Made by a program: the position numbers and the translations under genes. Below are positions 16,282 through 25,197 of a DNA stretch of 64,000 nt, piece after piece. Each line of letters opens with the position of its first letter. The stretch's first letter is position 1. Below the pieces are notes generated by a model. It was not told the origin of the DNA, searched no databases, and was given only the letters and a program-made list of their open reading frames with translations. The DNA comes from Mycobacterium stomatepiae (GTDB lineage: Bacteria > Actinomycetota > Actinomycetes > Mycobacteriales > Mycobacteriaceae), in the NCBI RefSeq assembly GCF_010731715.1, contig NZ_AP022587.1, positions 6,138,001 through 6,202,000 on the forward strand, in the 5' to 3' direction.

Positions 16282-19200
16282 GTGGTTTTCCGGGCAGACC
16301 AGGAGATCGGCCTTGACCTCGCCGCCGTCGCCTGGGCGGCCACCCCCCTTGGGCCAGTGGAGGATTGGCCGCAAAGCCTCCGCACGGCGGTCAGCATCCT
16401 GCTTTCATCTCGGTTTTCGATGTGGATGGCGTGGGGCCCGGAGATGACGTTCTTCTGCAACGCCGCCTATCGCCTCGACACCCTGGGCCGCAAATACCCG
16501 TGGGCGCTTGGCCGCCCGGCCAGCGAGGTGTGGGCCGAGATCTGGGATGACATCGGTCCGCGAATCGAGAGCGTGATGTCGACGGGCGAGCCCACCTGGG
16601 ACGAGGCCTTGATGCTCATCCTGGAGCGGTCGGGCTACCCCGAGGAGTCGTACCACACCTTCTCCTACAGCGCGCTGCGTGACGAGGACGCCAGCATCGT
16701 CGGGATGCTCTGTGTGGTCCGGGAAGACACCGAGCGGGTGATCGCCCAGCGCCGGATGGCGACGCTGCGCGACCTTGGTTCCGACCCGAGCGTCGTGCGC
16801 ACCGAACGTCAGATGCTGGACCACGCGGCCCGGCAACTCGCGAACAATCCGTACGACCTTCCCTTCACGACGACCTATCTGTTCGGTGACCACGGCGAGG
16901 CGTTGCTGGCCGGGGTCAGCGGAATCGAGCCCGCGCATCCCGCGGTGCCGCGAATACTTCCCGCCGACGGCCTTTCCGCGTGGCCTATCGAGAAGTTGGC
17001 GCAGGGTGCGACCGAACTGATCGAGCTCGATGGCGATTCGTTGGAGCTGCCTACCGGCGCCTGGTCGGAGCCGCCCGGTCAGGCGCTCGTGGTGCCGCTG
17101 CTACAGCAGGGCGGAGAACCTGTCGGATTCCTGGTGGCCGGGCTGAACCGGTACCGCCCGCTCGACGACGGCTATCGCGGCTTTGTGGAGCTGGTGGCCG
17201 GTTACATCGCTGCGGGGGTGGGCAGCGCGCGCAGCTATCAGGCTCAACAGCAGCGCGCCGAGGAGCTGGCCGAACTCGACCGGGCGAAGACGGCGTTCTT
17301 CTCGAACGTCAGCCACGAATTCCGCACTCCACTCAGCTTGATCCTCGGCCCCGTCGACGAGTTGCGCGGCCGGGCAAGCGGGTTGGACGAGCAGGCGCGT
17401 CAGGAACTGGAACTCATTCACCGCAACGGCTTGCGGTTGGCGAAGCTTGTGAACACGCTGCTGGACTTTTCGCGCATCGAAGCGGGGCGAATGAAGGCGC
17501 GATTCGAGCCTGTCGACTTGTCAACTGTCACAGCGGATTTGGCAAGCGTGTTCCGTTCGGTCATAGAGAGGGCCGGCCTGGCGTTCACGGTGGATTGCCC
17601 GCCACTCGGCGAACCCGTTTATCTCGATCGCGAGATGTGGGAGAAGGTGATCCTCAACCTGCTCTCCAACGCGTTGAAGTTCACTTTCGACGGCACTGTC
17701 GGAATCGCCGTAAGCCGCGACGAGACCGACGCCATCGTCACGGTCACCGACACCGGCGTCGGCATACCCGCTGCCGAAATCCCGCGGCTCTTCGAGCGTT
17801 TCCACCGCATCGAAAACGCACGCGCGCGCTCCACCGAGGGCAGCGGGATCGGGCTGGCTCTGGTCAAGGAACTCGTCGGCCTGCATGGCGGCACCATCTC
17901 CGTCGACAGCCAGGAGGGCGTCGGGACCAGCTTCGTCGTCCGCCTGGCCTTCGGCTCGGCGCATCTTCCGATCGACGAGGTCTCGGCTCCGCCGGTGGGC
18001 CGTCCGACATCCGGCGCGATCGCCGAACCGTTTGTCCAGGAAGCGTTGCGCTGGCTTCCGGGCGATACCAGCGCCCAACCTTCCGACGCCGGCACAACCG
18101 CGATGATGACCGCCGCCGCGCCCGCCGGGAAGGACGGCGCACGGACGCGCGTGTTGATCGCCGACGACAACGCCGACATGCGTGAATACCTGACCAGCCT
18201 GCTACAGACGTCCGGCTACCAGGTCACCGGCGTCACCGACGGGCGCCAGGCGTTGGACACCATCCGCGCGCAGATTCCCGACCTGGTCATCAGCGACGTC
18301 ATGATGCCCGAGCTCGACGGTCTGCAACTGCTCGGGGCGTTGCGGAATGACTCGCGCACCGCCGCGCTGCCCGTGTTGTTGCTGTCCGAACGCGCGGGAC
18401 AGGAAGCCTCCATCGAAGGCTTGCTCGCCGGGGCGGACAACTATCTCGTCAAGCCGTTCGCCGCCGCCGAACTCCTCGCCCGGGTCCGGGCCAACGTCGA
18501 GCTGTCGCGGTTGCGCAGCCACCACGCCCAGTGGCGCACCGCCCTGGTGGATTCGCTGCAGGAAGGGTTCTTCGTCTGCGACGAAGACGGTGCCGTAATC
18601 GAGGTCAACGCCGCGTTCAGCGAGATCCTGGGCTATGGCCCCGAACAGTTGCCGTACGGCGCGCCCCATCCCTGGTGGCCGGACGCGGCGGCCGATCCCG
18701 AAGCGAACCGGCAAGTCCAAGGCGTCTTCGAGCAGCTGCTGAACGAAACCCAAGGCTCTTTCGCGGCTCCGGTAGTGCACCGGGACGGGCACCGGCTGTG
18801 GGTCGCGGCCAGCTTCAATCATGTGGACGACCCGGACACCGGCGGCCGGATAACGGTCGGCACCCTGCGTGACATCACGGCCGAGCACTACATCGTGCAG
18901 AGCCAACTTGCCCTGGCGGCGCTGAACCAGCAACTAGCACAAGCAGATACGCTTGACGACACCCTGCGGGGCGCGATCGGAGAACTACGACGGACGTGGA
19001 ACGCGCGCCGCGTTTTGGCCGCGACGTTCGCCCGCGACGTTCCCCGCGACGAGCCGCCGGCGCTGGTGTATGCCGGTGAGCCTTCTAGCTGGGATGAACT
19101 GCCGACGCGCCACCGGCTGCAGATCGAGGCGCTCCGCGATTCCGACCTGCTGACCACGGTCGCCGGAGAGGCTGGCACCGCGGGCATCTCGCTGCAGCAC

Positions 19201-20412
19201 CCCCTCGGCGTGCTCGTCGTGTGGATCGAATTGGTAGAGCTGCGCCCGTTCAGTTCGGAGGATCACAATCTGCTGAAGGTGCTGGGCGGGCGGCTCAGTC
19301 AAGGCCTGCACCGCGTCTATCAGTTGGACGAACAACGCGAAACAGCCCTGGCGCTGCAGCATGCGATGCTCGGCCCGGCAACTCTGCCCGGGGGCTTCGC
19401 GGTCCGGTATCACCCGGCCAGCCATCCGCTCCAGGTTGGCGGTGACTGGTACGACGTCGTCGATCTCGACGACGGGCGCGTCGCGTTGATAGTCGGTGAC
19501 TGTGTCGGCCACGGCTTGGCCGCCGCGACGGTGATGGGTCAGCTCCGCAGCGCGTGCCGTGCGCTGCTACTTGAGCAGCTCGGCCCAAGTGCGGTCCTCG
19601 CGGGTTTGGACCGCTTCGCCGCGCGTTTGCCCGGCGCGCGGTGCACCACCGCATTCTGTGCGGTGCTCACTGTCGACACGGGGGATCTGACGTACTCCAA
19701 TGCGGGTCATCCGCCGCCGATCATGGTGCACGCCAACGGAACTGCCGAGCAGCTCGATGGCGAGCATGGTCTGCCGCTGGCGCTTCGACCCGACTGGTTG
19801 CGGCCCGAAGTCCGCGTGACGATGCCGGCGCGGTCGACGTTGTTGCTCTACACCGATGGCCTGGTCGAACGTCGCGGCCGCTCGATCGATGAAGGTATCT
19901 CCAGCGCGACCGATCTGATTCAGGACCGTCGGTTCCAGTCGCTCGATGAGATGGCGGACGATCTGATGGTCCGGCTCGAACCTGGGGGCGGCTACCTGCA
20001 CGATGTGGCCACGCTGCTCTATCGGCAGCCTGCTCCACTGTCCATGCAGTTCGACGCCGACGTCGATCATCTCGCTCCGAGCCGTGATGCGCTGCGCGGC
20101 TGGCTGGCCCGGGCGGGTGTCGAACCCGATCAGATTCAATACGTGCTCACCGCCGTCGGTGAGGCCGTCGCCAACGCAATCGAACACGGTTACCGCGATC
20201 AACGCGCGGGCACCGTCTCGCTACGCGCGACCGCGGTCGTCGACGCGCTACACGTCACCGTCGCCGACGGCGGCACCTGGAAGACGCCGCGCAACATCCC
20301 TGGAGCCAACCGGGGCCGCGGTATCACCCTGATGCGGGGCCTCGTGGAGGACATCACGATTCGCTCCACTGAAGCCGGCACCACCGTTCACTTGTACGCG
20401 AGGATCGCCTAA
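16282..20412 (+). CDS. hybrid histidine kinase / response regulator / PP2C (SpoIIE-type) phosphatase / HATPase protein
   Basis: 1376 aa from GTG 16282 with GGAAGGG upstream. In order: a PAS-like sensor (~1-155), a GAF-like region (~160-325), HisKA with phospho-His345 in SHEFRTPL, a kinase ATP-binding domain (N-box ~454-465, DTGVGIP at 490), a receiver with acidic pair Asp628/629 and phospho-Asp672 in SDVMMPELDG, a second PAS (~750-870), a further sensor region (~880-1020), a SpoIIE/PP2C phosphatase (GGDWYD ~1053, GDCVGHG, NAGHPPP) and a C-terminal RsbW-like HATPase (EAVANAIEHGYR, RGRGITLMRGL). No membrane segment is evident. The stop overlaps the start of the STAS gene (TAATG), so the pair forms a partner-switching unit controlling an unseen sigma factor, combining two-component and PP2C logic in one chain. 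Confidence 0.9.
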   Translation: MVFRADQEIGLDLAAVAWAATPLGPVEDWPQSLRTAVSILLSSRFSMWMAWGPEMTFFCNAAYRLDTLGRKYPWALGRPASEVWAEIWDDIGPRIESVMSTGEPTWDEALMLILERSGYPEESYHTFSYSALRDEDASIVGMLCVVREDTERVIAQRRMATLRDLGSDPSVVRTERQMLDHAARQLANNPYDLPFTTTYLFGDHGEALLAGVSGIEPAHPAVPRILPADGLSAWPIEKLAQGATELIELDGDSLELPTGAWSEPPGQALVVPLLQQGGEPVGFLVAGLNRYRPLDDGYRGFVELVAGYIAAGVGSARSYQAQQQRAEELAELDRAKTAFFSNVSHEFRTPLSLILGPVDELRGRASGLDEQARQELELIHRNGLRLAKLVNTLLDFSRIEAGRMKARFEPVDLSTVTADLASVFRSVIERAGLAFTVDCPPLGEPVYLDREMWEKVILNLLSNALKFTFDGTVGIAVSRDETDAIVTVTDTGVGIPAAEIPRLFERFHRIENARARSTEGSGIGLALVKELVGLHGGTISVDSQEGVGTSFVVRLAFGSAHLPIDEVSAPPVGRPTSGAIAEPFVQEALRWLPGDTSAQPSDAGTTAMMTAAAPAGKDGARTRVLIADDNADMREYLTSLLQTSGYQVTGVTDGRQALDTIRAQIPDLVISDVMMPELDGLQLLGALRNDSRTAALPVLLLSERAGQEASIEGLLAGADNYLVKPFAAAELLARVRANVELSRLRSHHAQWRTALVDSLQEGFFVCDEDGAVIEVNAAFSEILGYGPEQLPYGAPHPWWPDAAADPEANRQVQGVFEQLLNETQGSFAAPVVHRDGHRLWVAASFNHVDDPDTGGRITVGTLRDITAEHYIVQSQLALAALNQQLAQADTLDDTLRGAIGELRRTWNARRVLAATFARDVPRDEPPALVYAGEPSSWDELPTRHRLQIEALRDSDLLTTVAGEAGTAGISLQHPLGVLVVWIELVELRPFSSEDHNLLKVLGGRLSQGLHRVYQLDEQRETALALQHAMLGPATLPGGFAVRYHPASHPLQVGGDWYDVVDLDDGRVALIVGDCVGHGLAAATVMGQLRSACRALLLEQLGPSAVLAGLDRFAARLPGARCTTAFCAVLTVDTGDLTYSNAGHPPPIMVHANGTAEQLDGEHGLPLALRPDWLRPEVRVTMPARSTLLLYTDGLVERRGRSIDEGISSATDLIQDRRFQSLDEMADDLMVRLEPGGGYLHDVATLLYRQPAPLSMQFDADVDHLAPSRDALRGWLARAGVEPDQIQYVLTAVGEAVANAIEHGYRDQRAGTVSLRATAVVDALHVTVADGGTWKTPRNIPGANRGRGITLMRGLVEDITIRSTEAGTTVHLYARIA

Positions 20413-20741
20413 TGCCCGCAGAGCTCACGCTGAAGACAGACACCGGCCCTGACGGGAACCCGCGGGTGACCGCGACGGGGGAAATCGATCTCAGTAATGT
20501 CGCCCAGCTCATTCAAGTACTCGGCACGGCGAGCGCGGGGACTCGAAGGCCGATCACCATCGATCTCAGCACCGTCAAATATCTGGATAGCGCGGGAATC
20601 AATGCGCTTTTCGACCATGCAGACAAAGTCGACGGCCTGCACATCATCGTCCACCGCTTGCTGGTTCGGGTCCTCACGATCACCGGTCTGGACAAGGTTG
20701 CGACCCTCGAAGCCGCACAGGCAGGCGACGATAACGCCTAA
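20412..20741 (+). CDS. STAS-domain anti-anti-sigma factor antagonist
   Basis: 109 aa. It has the STAS fold signature: GEIDLSNVAQL and the conserved TVKYLDSAGINALF, whose Ser is the usual phosphorylation site. Translation is coupled to the upstream kinase/phosphatase by a one-base TAATG overlap. The HATPase domain of that protein is the likely kinase of the Ser and its PP2C domain the phosphatase. The dephosphorylated form would free a sigma factor from its anti-sigma factor. No sigma gene lies in the window. Confidence 0.92.
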   Translation: MPAELTLKTDTGPDGNPRVTATGEIDLSNVAQLIQVLGTASAGTRRPITIDLSTVKYLDSAGINALFDHADKVDGLHIIVHRLLVRVLTITGLDKVATLEAAQAGDDNA

Positions 20742-20755
20742 AAGTGGTGCAGCAC

Positions 20756-21469
20756 CTAGTCTTCGGCCCAAAGCAGTGCGCCCGTGACGTGTGTGCCCTC
20801 GAAACGGAATTCGTGCGCGGGTCGGCGCAGCGGCTCGAAGGTGCCGTCCGGATGGACGACGACTCCGCCTCCGGACGGGATTCCGAGCCCCGTGGCTGCT
20901 CCCTGCAGCGACACAATTGCGCGGGATAGCCGCGCCCAATTCGTACGCTCGTCGTGCGTGTCGACAATCGTCGGGACGAGCTTGAACACGTCGAACAGCT
21001 CGGCCGCAGCGGATTCGGAAGCCTCGACGATTCCGTACTCTCCCAGCTGGACCGCGCCGGCCGAAATACCCACCAGGATCGCTCCATCGGCGTAGCGGCC
21101 GCGGATCGCCTCTTTCATCCCGGTCCTCTCGAACGTGGTCCAGCCGAGACGCACGTCGCCGCCTGCCAAGACGATCAACTCCGCGGCTTCCAGGAAGGCG
21201 CGGTCGTCTGGGCCGAACGACGAACCGATCATCCGACGGTTGCTGATTCCAATCGCATCCATCGCCGCCTCGAAGATTTCGTAGAACTGGGGGCTGTCCC
21301 CGTTGGACGCACCGATGTAGGCCGCGTTGGGCGGGGTGTCCCGAGTCAACCCATCGAGTGCCGTGTCGAGCAATGGTCGGTCCCGCTGCTTCCAGAACAG
21401 CAGCTGACTGTCCGCCAGCAGATAGATCGGTTGTAGTGAACCGCTCAATTCCCGATCAGTGCCGGACAT
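20756..21469 (-). CDS. peptidase S51-like protein (dipeptidase E / cyanophycinase family)
   Basis: About 237 aa from ATG 21469 (MSGTDREL); an in-frame start at 21502 adds 11 residues. The class-I glutaminase-like fold is visible: YIGASNGDSPQFY, VLAGGDVRLGW and the nucleophile elbow GISAGAVQLGEY with the catalytic Ser. A HDER segment and GLGIPSGGGVVV follow as in S51 hydrolases. It would cleave small Asp-containing peptides or similar amides in the cytosol. It converges on the STAS gene (15 bases) and is divergent from the membrane protein at 21709. Confidence 0.85.
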   Translation of the reverse strand: MSGTDRELSGSLQPIYLLADSQLLFWKQRDRPLLDTALDGLTRDTPPNAAYIGASNGDSPQFYEIFEAAMDAIGISNRRMIGSSFGPDDRAFLEAAELIVLAGGDVRLGWTTFERTGMKEAIRGRYADGAILVGISAGAVQLGEYGIVEASESAAAELFDVFKLVPTIVDTHDERTNWARLSRAIVSLQGAATGLGIPSGGGVVVHPDGTFEPLRRPAHEFRFEGTHVTGALLWAED

Positions 21470-21563
21470 GAGAGTCACCCTATCGGCGAAGGCGGCCGGC
21501 AAGCCCTTCGCGCTTCATTGATAAAGCCGGATCCTTGTTCGTCTCAATATCGCGAGTTACGAT

Positions 21564-21577
21564 AGTGATCGTTCACT
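21564..21577. promoter_or_regulatory. operator-like element, copy 1
   Basis: AGTGATCGTTCACT has perfect AGTGA/TCACT arms around four bases. A near copy lies 101 bases downstream (21665-21678). The pair sits in the gap upstream of the membrane protein at 21709. The spacing and symmetry suggest a dimeric TetR-type repressor, but no candidate is adjacent. Confidence 0.5.
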
Positions 21578-21664
21578 TTTAGGGCTTCGGAGGTGCCGGT
21601 ATGGATTCTGACTTCCAGCTGATGTCGGTGCGTCGATTCACCAATGCCGACGAAAGTGCACGCA

Positions 21665-21678
21665 AGTGATCGTTCGCT
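21665..21678. promoter_or_regulatory. operator-like element, copy 2
   Basis: AGTGATCGTTCGCT differs by one base from copy 1 at 21564-21577, and both are followed by TT. It lies 31-44 bases upstream of the ATG at 21709, where a repressor would block the promoter. Confidence 0.5.
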
Positions 21679-21708
21679 TTCTGACGTCAACTCCTTAGGA
21701 TTTCGCGA

Positions 21709-22446
21709 ATGTATGACGGACGACAGACCCTGACCGCCATCGACCATCACATGGTTGGGATCTTGGCGTTATGCGCGCTGGCGATGATCTTCAACTACAC
21801 CTGGTTCTTCGCCGCATACGTGATCGCCCGGCGCGAGAAGGTGTACTCGATCCCGATCTTCTGCACCCTGTTCTGGTTTGCCGGCGATGGGTCGTTCGTG
21901 GCTCACTACCACACCTGGTTTCACACATACCACCACTGGTATGTCGAATTATTCTGGTGCGCACTGGTTTTGACTGTCACGTTCGAGGTCGCCTACATCG
22001 TGCAGGCGATCCAGTACGGCAGGAAAGAACTGCTGCCGTCGGCGACTCCGGGCCAGTTCGCGGCACTGATGGTGGCCGGGGCCGTCGTTGCGGTCATCGT
22101 CTGGAATTTCCTCAATCATTTGATGGCTGACCCGATCGCGATCGCCTATTTCTCCATCGCGAACACCGCGCTCCCGTTGATGTATATCGGAATCCTGATG
22201 CGCCGCCGCAGCACTGCCGGGACGGCCCCGGTGGTGTGGTGGGGCTACCTCGGCATGATCAATTGCTGGTTTGTGGCCCTCACGCTGTTTTTCGGACCGG
22301 AATTCCGGTCGTTCTGGTATCTCGCGTTGTGGGCCGTCTGTAACGTCGCGGGCGTCGCTGTGCTGGTCGCGGTGCTGCGGCTGCCGAAAACGTCCCCACA
22401 ATCGGGCCCCGTACCGTCGACCCCTGGCGCATCGCTGGCGCACTGA
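21709..22446 (+). CDS. multi-pass membrane protein, function unknown
   Basis: 245 aa with about seven hydrophobic segments. His/aromatic-rich loops early in the protein (AHYHTWFHTYHHWYVELFW, residues ~65-83) are unusual and could bind a metal or haem. The C-terminal ~20 residues are polar and Pro/Ser-rich. Two operator-like repeats precede it. I do not recognise the family. It is not homologous to the paralogue pair at the left end. Confidence 0.75.
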   Translation: MYDGRQTLTAIDHHMVGILALCALAMIFNYTWFFAAYVIARREKVYSIPIFCTLFWFAGDGSFVAHYHTWFHTYHHWYVELFWCALVLTVTFEVAYIVQAIQYGRKELLPSATPGQFAALMVAGAVVAVIVWNFLNHLMADPIAIAYFSIANTALPLMYIGILMRRRSTAGTAPVVWWGYLGMINCWFVALTLFFGPEFRSFWYLALWAVCNVAGVAVLVAVLRLPKTSPQSGPVPSTPGASLAH

Positions 22447-22684
22447 ACCGAAGCCGTTCGTGCGGGCGGCAGGTTAGCGGCTCTATCTTTGGATTCTTCG
22501 CCGCCACTTCGGTGTTGACATAACCATGCCCGCGACGAGGATCAGCGGCGCGAACGCTGCGCAGCTGTGTCATAAACTTCTTTTCCGTGGACGACGTGAC
22601 AGACGTCGGCCACATATCGGAAAGCGCCAGTCGACTACGTTGCTGAGTCCTGGCAGTACAGAGGGGTTGTCGACCATCGACTCT

Positions 22685-24298
22685 GTGGTGATTCCGGACC
22701 AGGAGCGTGCCGGCGGCGGAAAGCCGTCGACGTGGGCGCCGTTGCGCAATCGCGTGTACCGGGGTCTGTTCATCGCCCAGTTCATCTCGAATATCGGCAC
22801 CTGGATGCAGGCGGTGGCGGCGCAGTGGTTCCTGGTGGAAAACCACAGCAGTGATGTCATCGTGGCGTTGGTTCAGACGGCGAGTTTGGGACCGACGCTA
22901 TTGCTGGGCTTGTTCGCCGGAGTACTTGCCGATCTGTTCGATCGGCGTCGGTTGCTGATCGTTCTGCAGTCGTATGCCGTGCTGGTGGCACTCGCCTTGG
23001 CGCTGCTGACGAACCTTGGTCGCCTCACCCCGACCGCGCTGTTGATGTTCACCTTGGCCATCGGGTTCGCTGCCGCGTTGACCGGACCGGCCTGGCAGGC
23101 AATTCAGCCCGAGGTTGTCCCGCGGGAGCAAATACCGGCGGTGTCGGTCTTGGGCAGCGTCTCGGCCAACTCCACCCGCGCGATTGGGCCAGCCATCGGC
23201 GGCGTCGTGGTGGCATGGCTCGGCCCGTCGGCCGTCTTCGCGATCAACGCAGTATCTTTCTCGGCGATCATCGTTGCTTTGCGAATGTGGAATCGGCCGA
23301 AGCAGATCGTGCCACTCGAGCGGGAACGCATCGGTCCGGCCATCATCACCGGGCTGCAATACATCGAGAACAGTCCGATTTTTCGCAGGATCCTGTTGCG
23401 GACAGCCCTTTTCCTGTTTCCTGCCTCGGCTATCCTCGCTTTGCTGCCGGTGGCCGCCGCGCACAAGTGGCACTTGGGCGCCGGCGGCTACGGTGTGGCG
23501 CTGGGGGCCATCGGTTTTGGCGCCATACTCGGAGTCATAGCTGCCGAGCGGTTGCACGCCAGAATGTCGGACAACGTGCTGCTCGCAGTCTCGGCCGCTG
23601 CATACGGTCTTGCGCCGCTGGCCGTGGTCTGGCTGCCGTTCGCGGCTGCGATTCCATTCTTGATCTTGTCGGGGATGGCGTGGCTGATCACCTTGACGAC
23701 GCTGAATGCGGCCGCGCAACTGTCATTGCCCCGATGGGTTCGAGCTCGTGGATTGTCGGTCTACCTGTTGGTCTCTACCGGATCTCAGGCACTTGGCGCC
23801 TATCTGTGGGGTGCCCTGGCCACGCGGTGGGGCCTTGACGACGCGATGCTTTGGTCGGCGGTCGCGCTGGGCGGGGCTGCCCTCAGCGTCACCGCGCTTG
23901 GGCTGCGGCCATGCACCGGGACGGTGAGCGTCGAGGTTTCCAGCGCCTGGCCGACACCGACGCTCGTGTTCGAACCATGCCCGCAAGACGGCCCCGTGCT
24001 GGTGGCGGTCCGCTACCACGTGCCGCCCGAGAATCTCGACGAATTCGTCGAAGCAATGCGGGATGTCAGGCAATCACGGTTGCGAACTGGCGGCCACAGT
24101 TGGCGGCTTTATCACAGTGTCGAGGAACCCAACTCGTTCCTCGAGCGGTTCACGGTGACGTCCTGGAGCGAATTTGAGCGCCAGCGCACCGAGCGCTGGG
24201 TGGACGTCGACCATGATGGCGTCACGAAGGCGGTCAGCTACACCGTCGACAATACCCGGCGGCATGAGTATTACGTCGCGTTGCGTACCCGCAAGTGA
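22685..24298 (+). CDS. MFS transporter fused to a C-terminal ABM-like (dimeric alpha/beta barrel) domain
   Basis: About 537 aa. Residues ~15-420 are an MFS domain of the EntS/MFS_3 type (FIAQFISNIGTWMQAVAAQWFLVE, the LADLFDRRRLL loop, GPAWQAIQPEVVP). After the last span, residues ~430-535 form a soluble domain (VLVAVRYHVPPENLDEFVEAMRDVRQSRLRTGG, FLERFTVTSWSEFERQ) resembling antibiotic-biosynthesis-monooxygenase barrels. This fusion is known in a subset of actinobacterial exporters. The start is uncertain: GTG 22685/22688 fits the protein, TTG 22667 follows a GAGGGG, and the frame is open from ATG 22526. Efflux of a small hydrophobic compound or siderophore is inferred. Confidence 0.82.
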   Translation: MVIPDQERAGGGKPSTWAPLRNRVYRGLFIAQFISNIGTWMQAVAAQWFLVENHSSDVIVALVQTASLGPTLLLGLFAGVLADLFDRRRLLIVLQSYAVLVALALALLTNLGRLTPTALLMFTLAIGFAAALTGPAWQAIQPEVVPREQIPAVSVLGSVSANSTRAIGPAIGGVVVAWLGPSAVFAINAVSFSAIIVALRMWNRPKQIVPLERERIGPAIITGLQYIENSPIFRRILLRTALFLFPASAILALLPVAAAHKWHLGAGGYGVALGAIGFGAILGVIAAERLHARMSDNVLLAVSAAAYGLAPLAVVWLPFAAAIPFLILSGMAWLITLTTLNAAAQLSLPRWVRARGLSVYLLVSTGSQALGAYLWGALATRWGLDDAMLWSAVALGGAALSVTALGLRPCTGTVSVEVSSAWPTPTLVFEPCPQDGPVLVAVRYHVPPENLDEFVEAMRDVRQSRLRTGGHSWRLYHSVEEPNSFLERFTVTSWSEFERQRTERWVDVDHDGVTKAVSYTVDNTRRHEYYVALRTRK

Positions 24299-24337
24299 GA
24301 GCCGCGCTATACGGCTGCCTCGCAACACAATCGGGAG

Positions 24338-24877
24338 TTAGCCGAGTGCTCGCGGCGGGTCCTGTTGCTCGCCGGGTCCCAGATCGAGTTGCATCCACGC
24401 GACGTCGTGCCAGCGCTCGTTCTTGAAATAAACCCGCGGCCAGGCGCCGATGTCCTCGAATCCGAGGGACCGGTGAAACGCGTTACTCGTCTCGTTGGGT
24501 TGGGTGATGCCGGCGAAGACCCTGCGGTAGCCGCGCTCGGCTAGCCGGTGCAGCACTTCCGAATAAAGTCGGCGTCCCCAGCCTGCGCGGTGACGGTCGC
24601 CGCTGATGTAAATGCCCGTCTCACATGACCATTTGAAGGAGGGCAGGCTGATCAATGCGTGGCCGTAGGCGAAGCCGATGACCTGATCGTCACGTTCGAG
24701 AACTAGCCATTCGTGCGCCTTTTGGGCGTTGGCGATGCGCGAAGCCATCTCGTCCGTGGTGGGGGCCTCGAGTTCCCAACTGATCGACGTGTTCTCGACA
24801 TACGGCCGGTAAATCGCAACGCAGGCGGCCGCGTCCTGGGGGGAGGCCGAACGCACCGTGCCGCTGATCGCTTGCAT
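24338..24877 (-). CDS. GNAT N-acetyltransferase, phosphinothricin acetyltransferase-like
   Basis: About 179 aa from ATG 24877 (MQAISGTVRSASPQDAAAC). It has the hallmarks of the PAT/Bar and methionine-sulfoximine acetyltransferase subfamily: AIYRPYVENTSISWELE near the N-terminus, then SCETGIYISGDRHRAGWGRRLY (the acetyl-CoA pyrophosphate loop) and the GITQPNETSNAFHRSLGF end. Related enzymes acetylate phosphinothricin or methionine sulfone/sulfoximine. It converges on the MFS fusion 39 bases away. The longer frame to 24970 is unlikely. Confidence 0.85.
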   Translation of the reverse strand: MQAISGTVRSASPQDAAACVAIYRPYVENTSISWELEAPTTDEMASRIANAQKAHEWLVLERDDQVIGFAYGHALISLPSFKWSCETGIYISGDRHRAGWGRRLYSEVLHRLAERGYRRVFAGITQPNETSNAFHRSLGFEDIGAWPRVYFKNERWHDVAWMQLDLGPGEQQDPPRALG

Positions 24878-25197
24878 GCCAGCAGTCTTCCAGCCACTCG
24901 TTTCGCGGGTGAGTCGCGGGTCCGGATATCGCAGCCTCATCGCGCACTGGCAATACTTGCAATCAGACAAATCCCATCCAGGCAGCGATCAGCAAAGCAC
25001 TCCAGGGAGGATTTGACGTAGCAAGGGTTGGGCGCACCGCGTCGTAACCGCCCGGATCACCGAGTCGTACTTTGTTGGGGACGTCCCGATAAGTCAGCGA
25101 ACCCCTCAATGCCGTAACGGGATACGCAGCGCAGATTTGGCGGCCCCGCAACTACGCGATGAGAAGCGAAGGGGCGCAATGGAAAAGGGCTCGGGAT
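24878..25197. other. gene-free stretch upstream of the acetyltransferase
   Basis: About 320 bases. Frames of up to ~62 codons exist on the minus strand but lack a ribosome-binding site or recognisable features. It presumably contains the acetyltransferase promoter and the end of the Gly-rich ORF transcript. Confidence 0.4.

Noticed and set aside
16980..18185. 401-codon frame inside the kinase gene
   Set aside because: Arg-rich shadow of the real frame.
24963..25151. 62-codon minus-strand frame ending in SALLIAAWMGFV
   Set aside because: No start signal, no family, overlaps the acetyltransferase promoter region.
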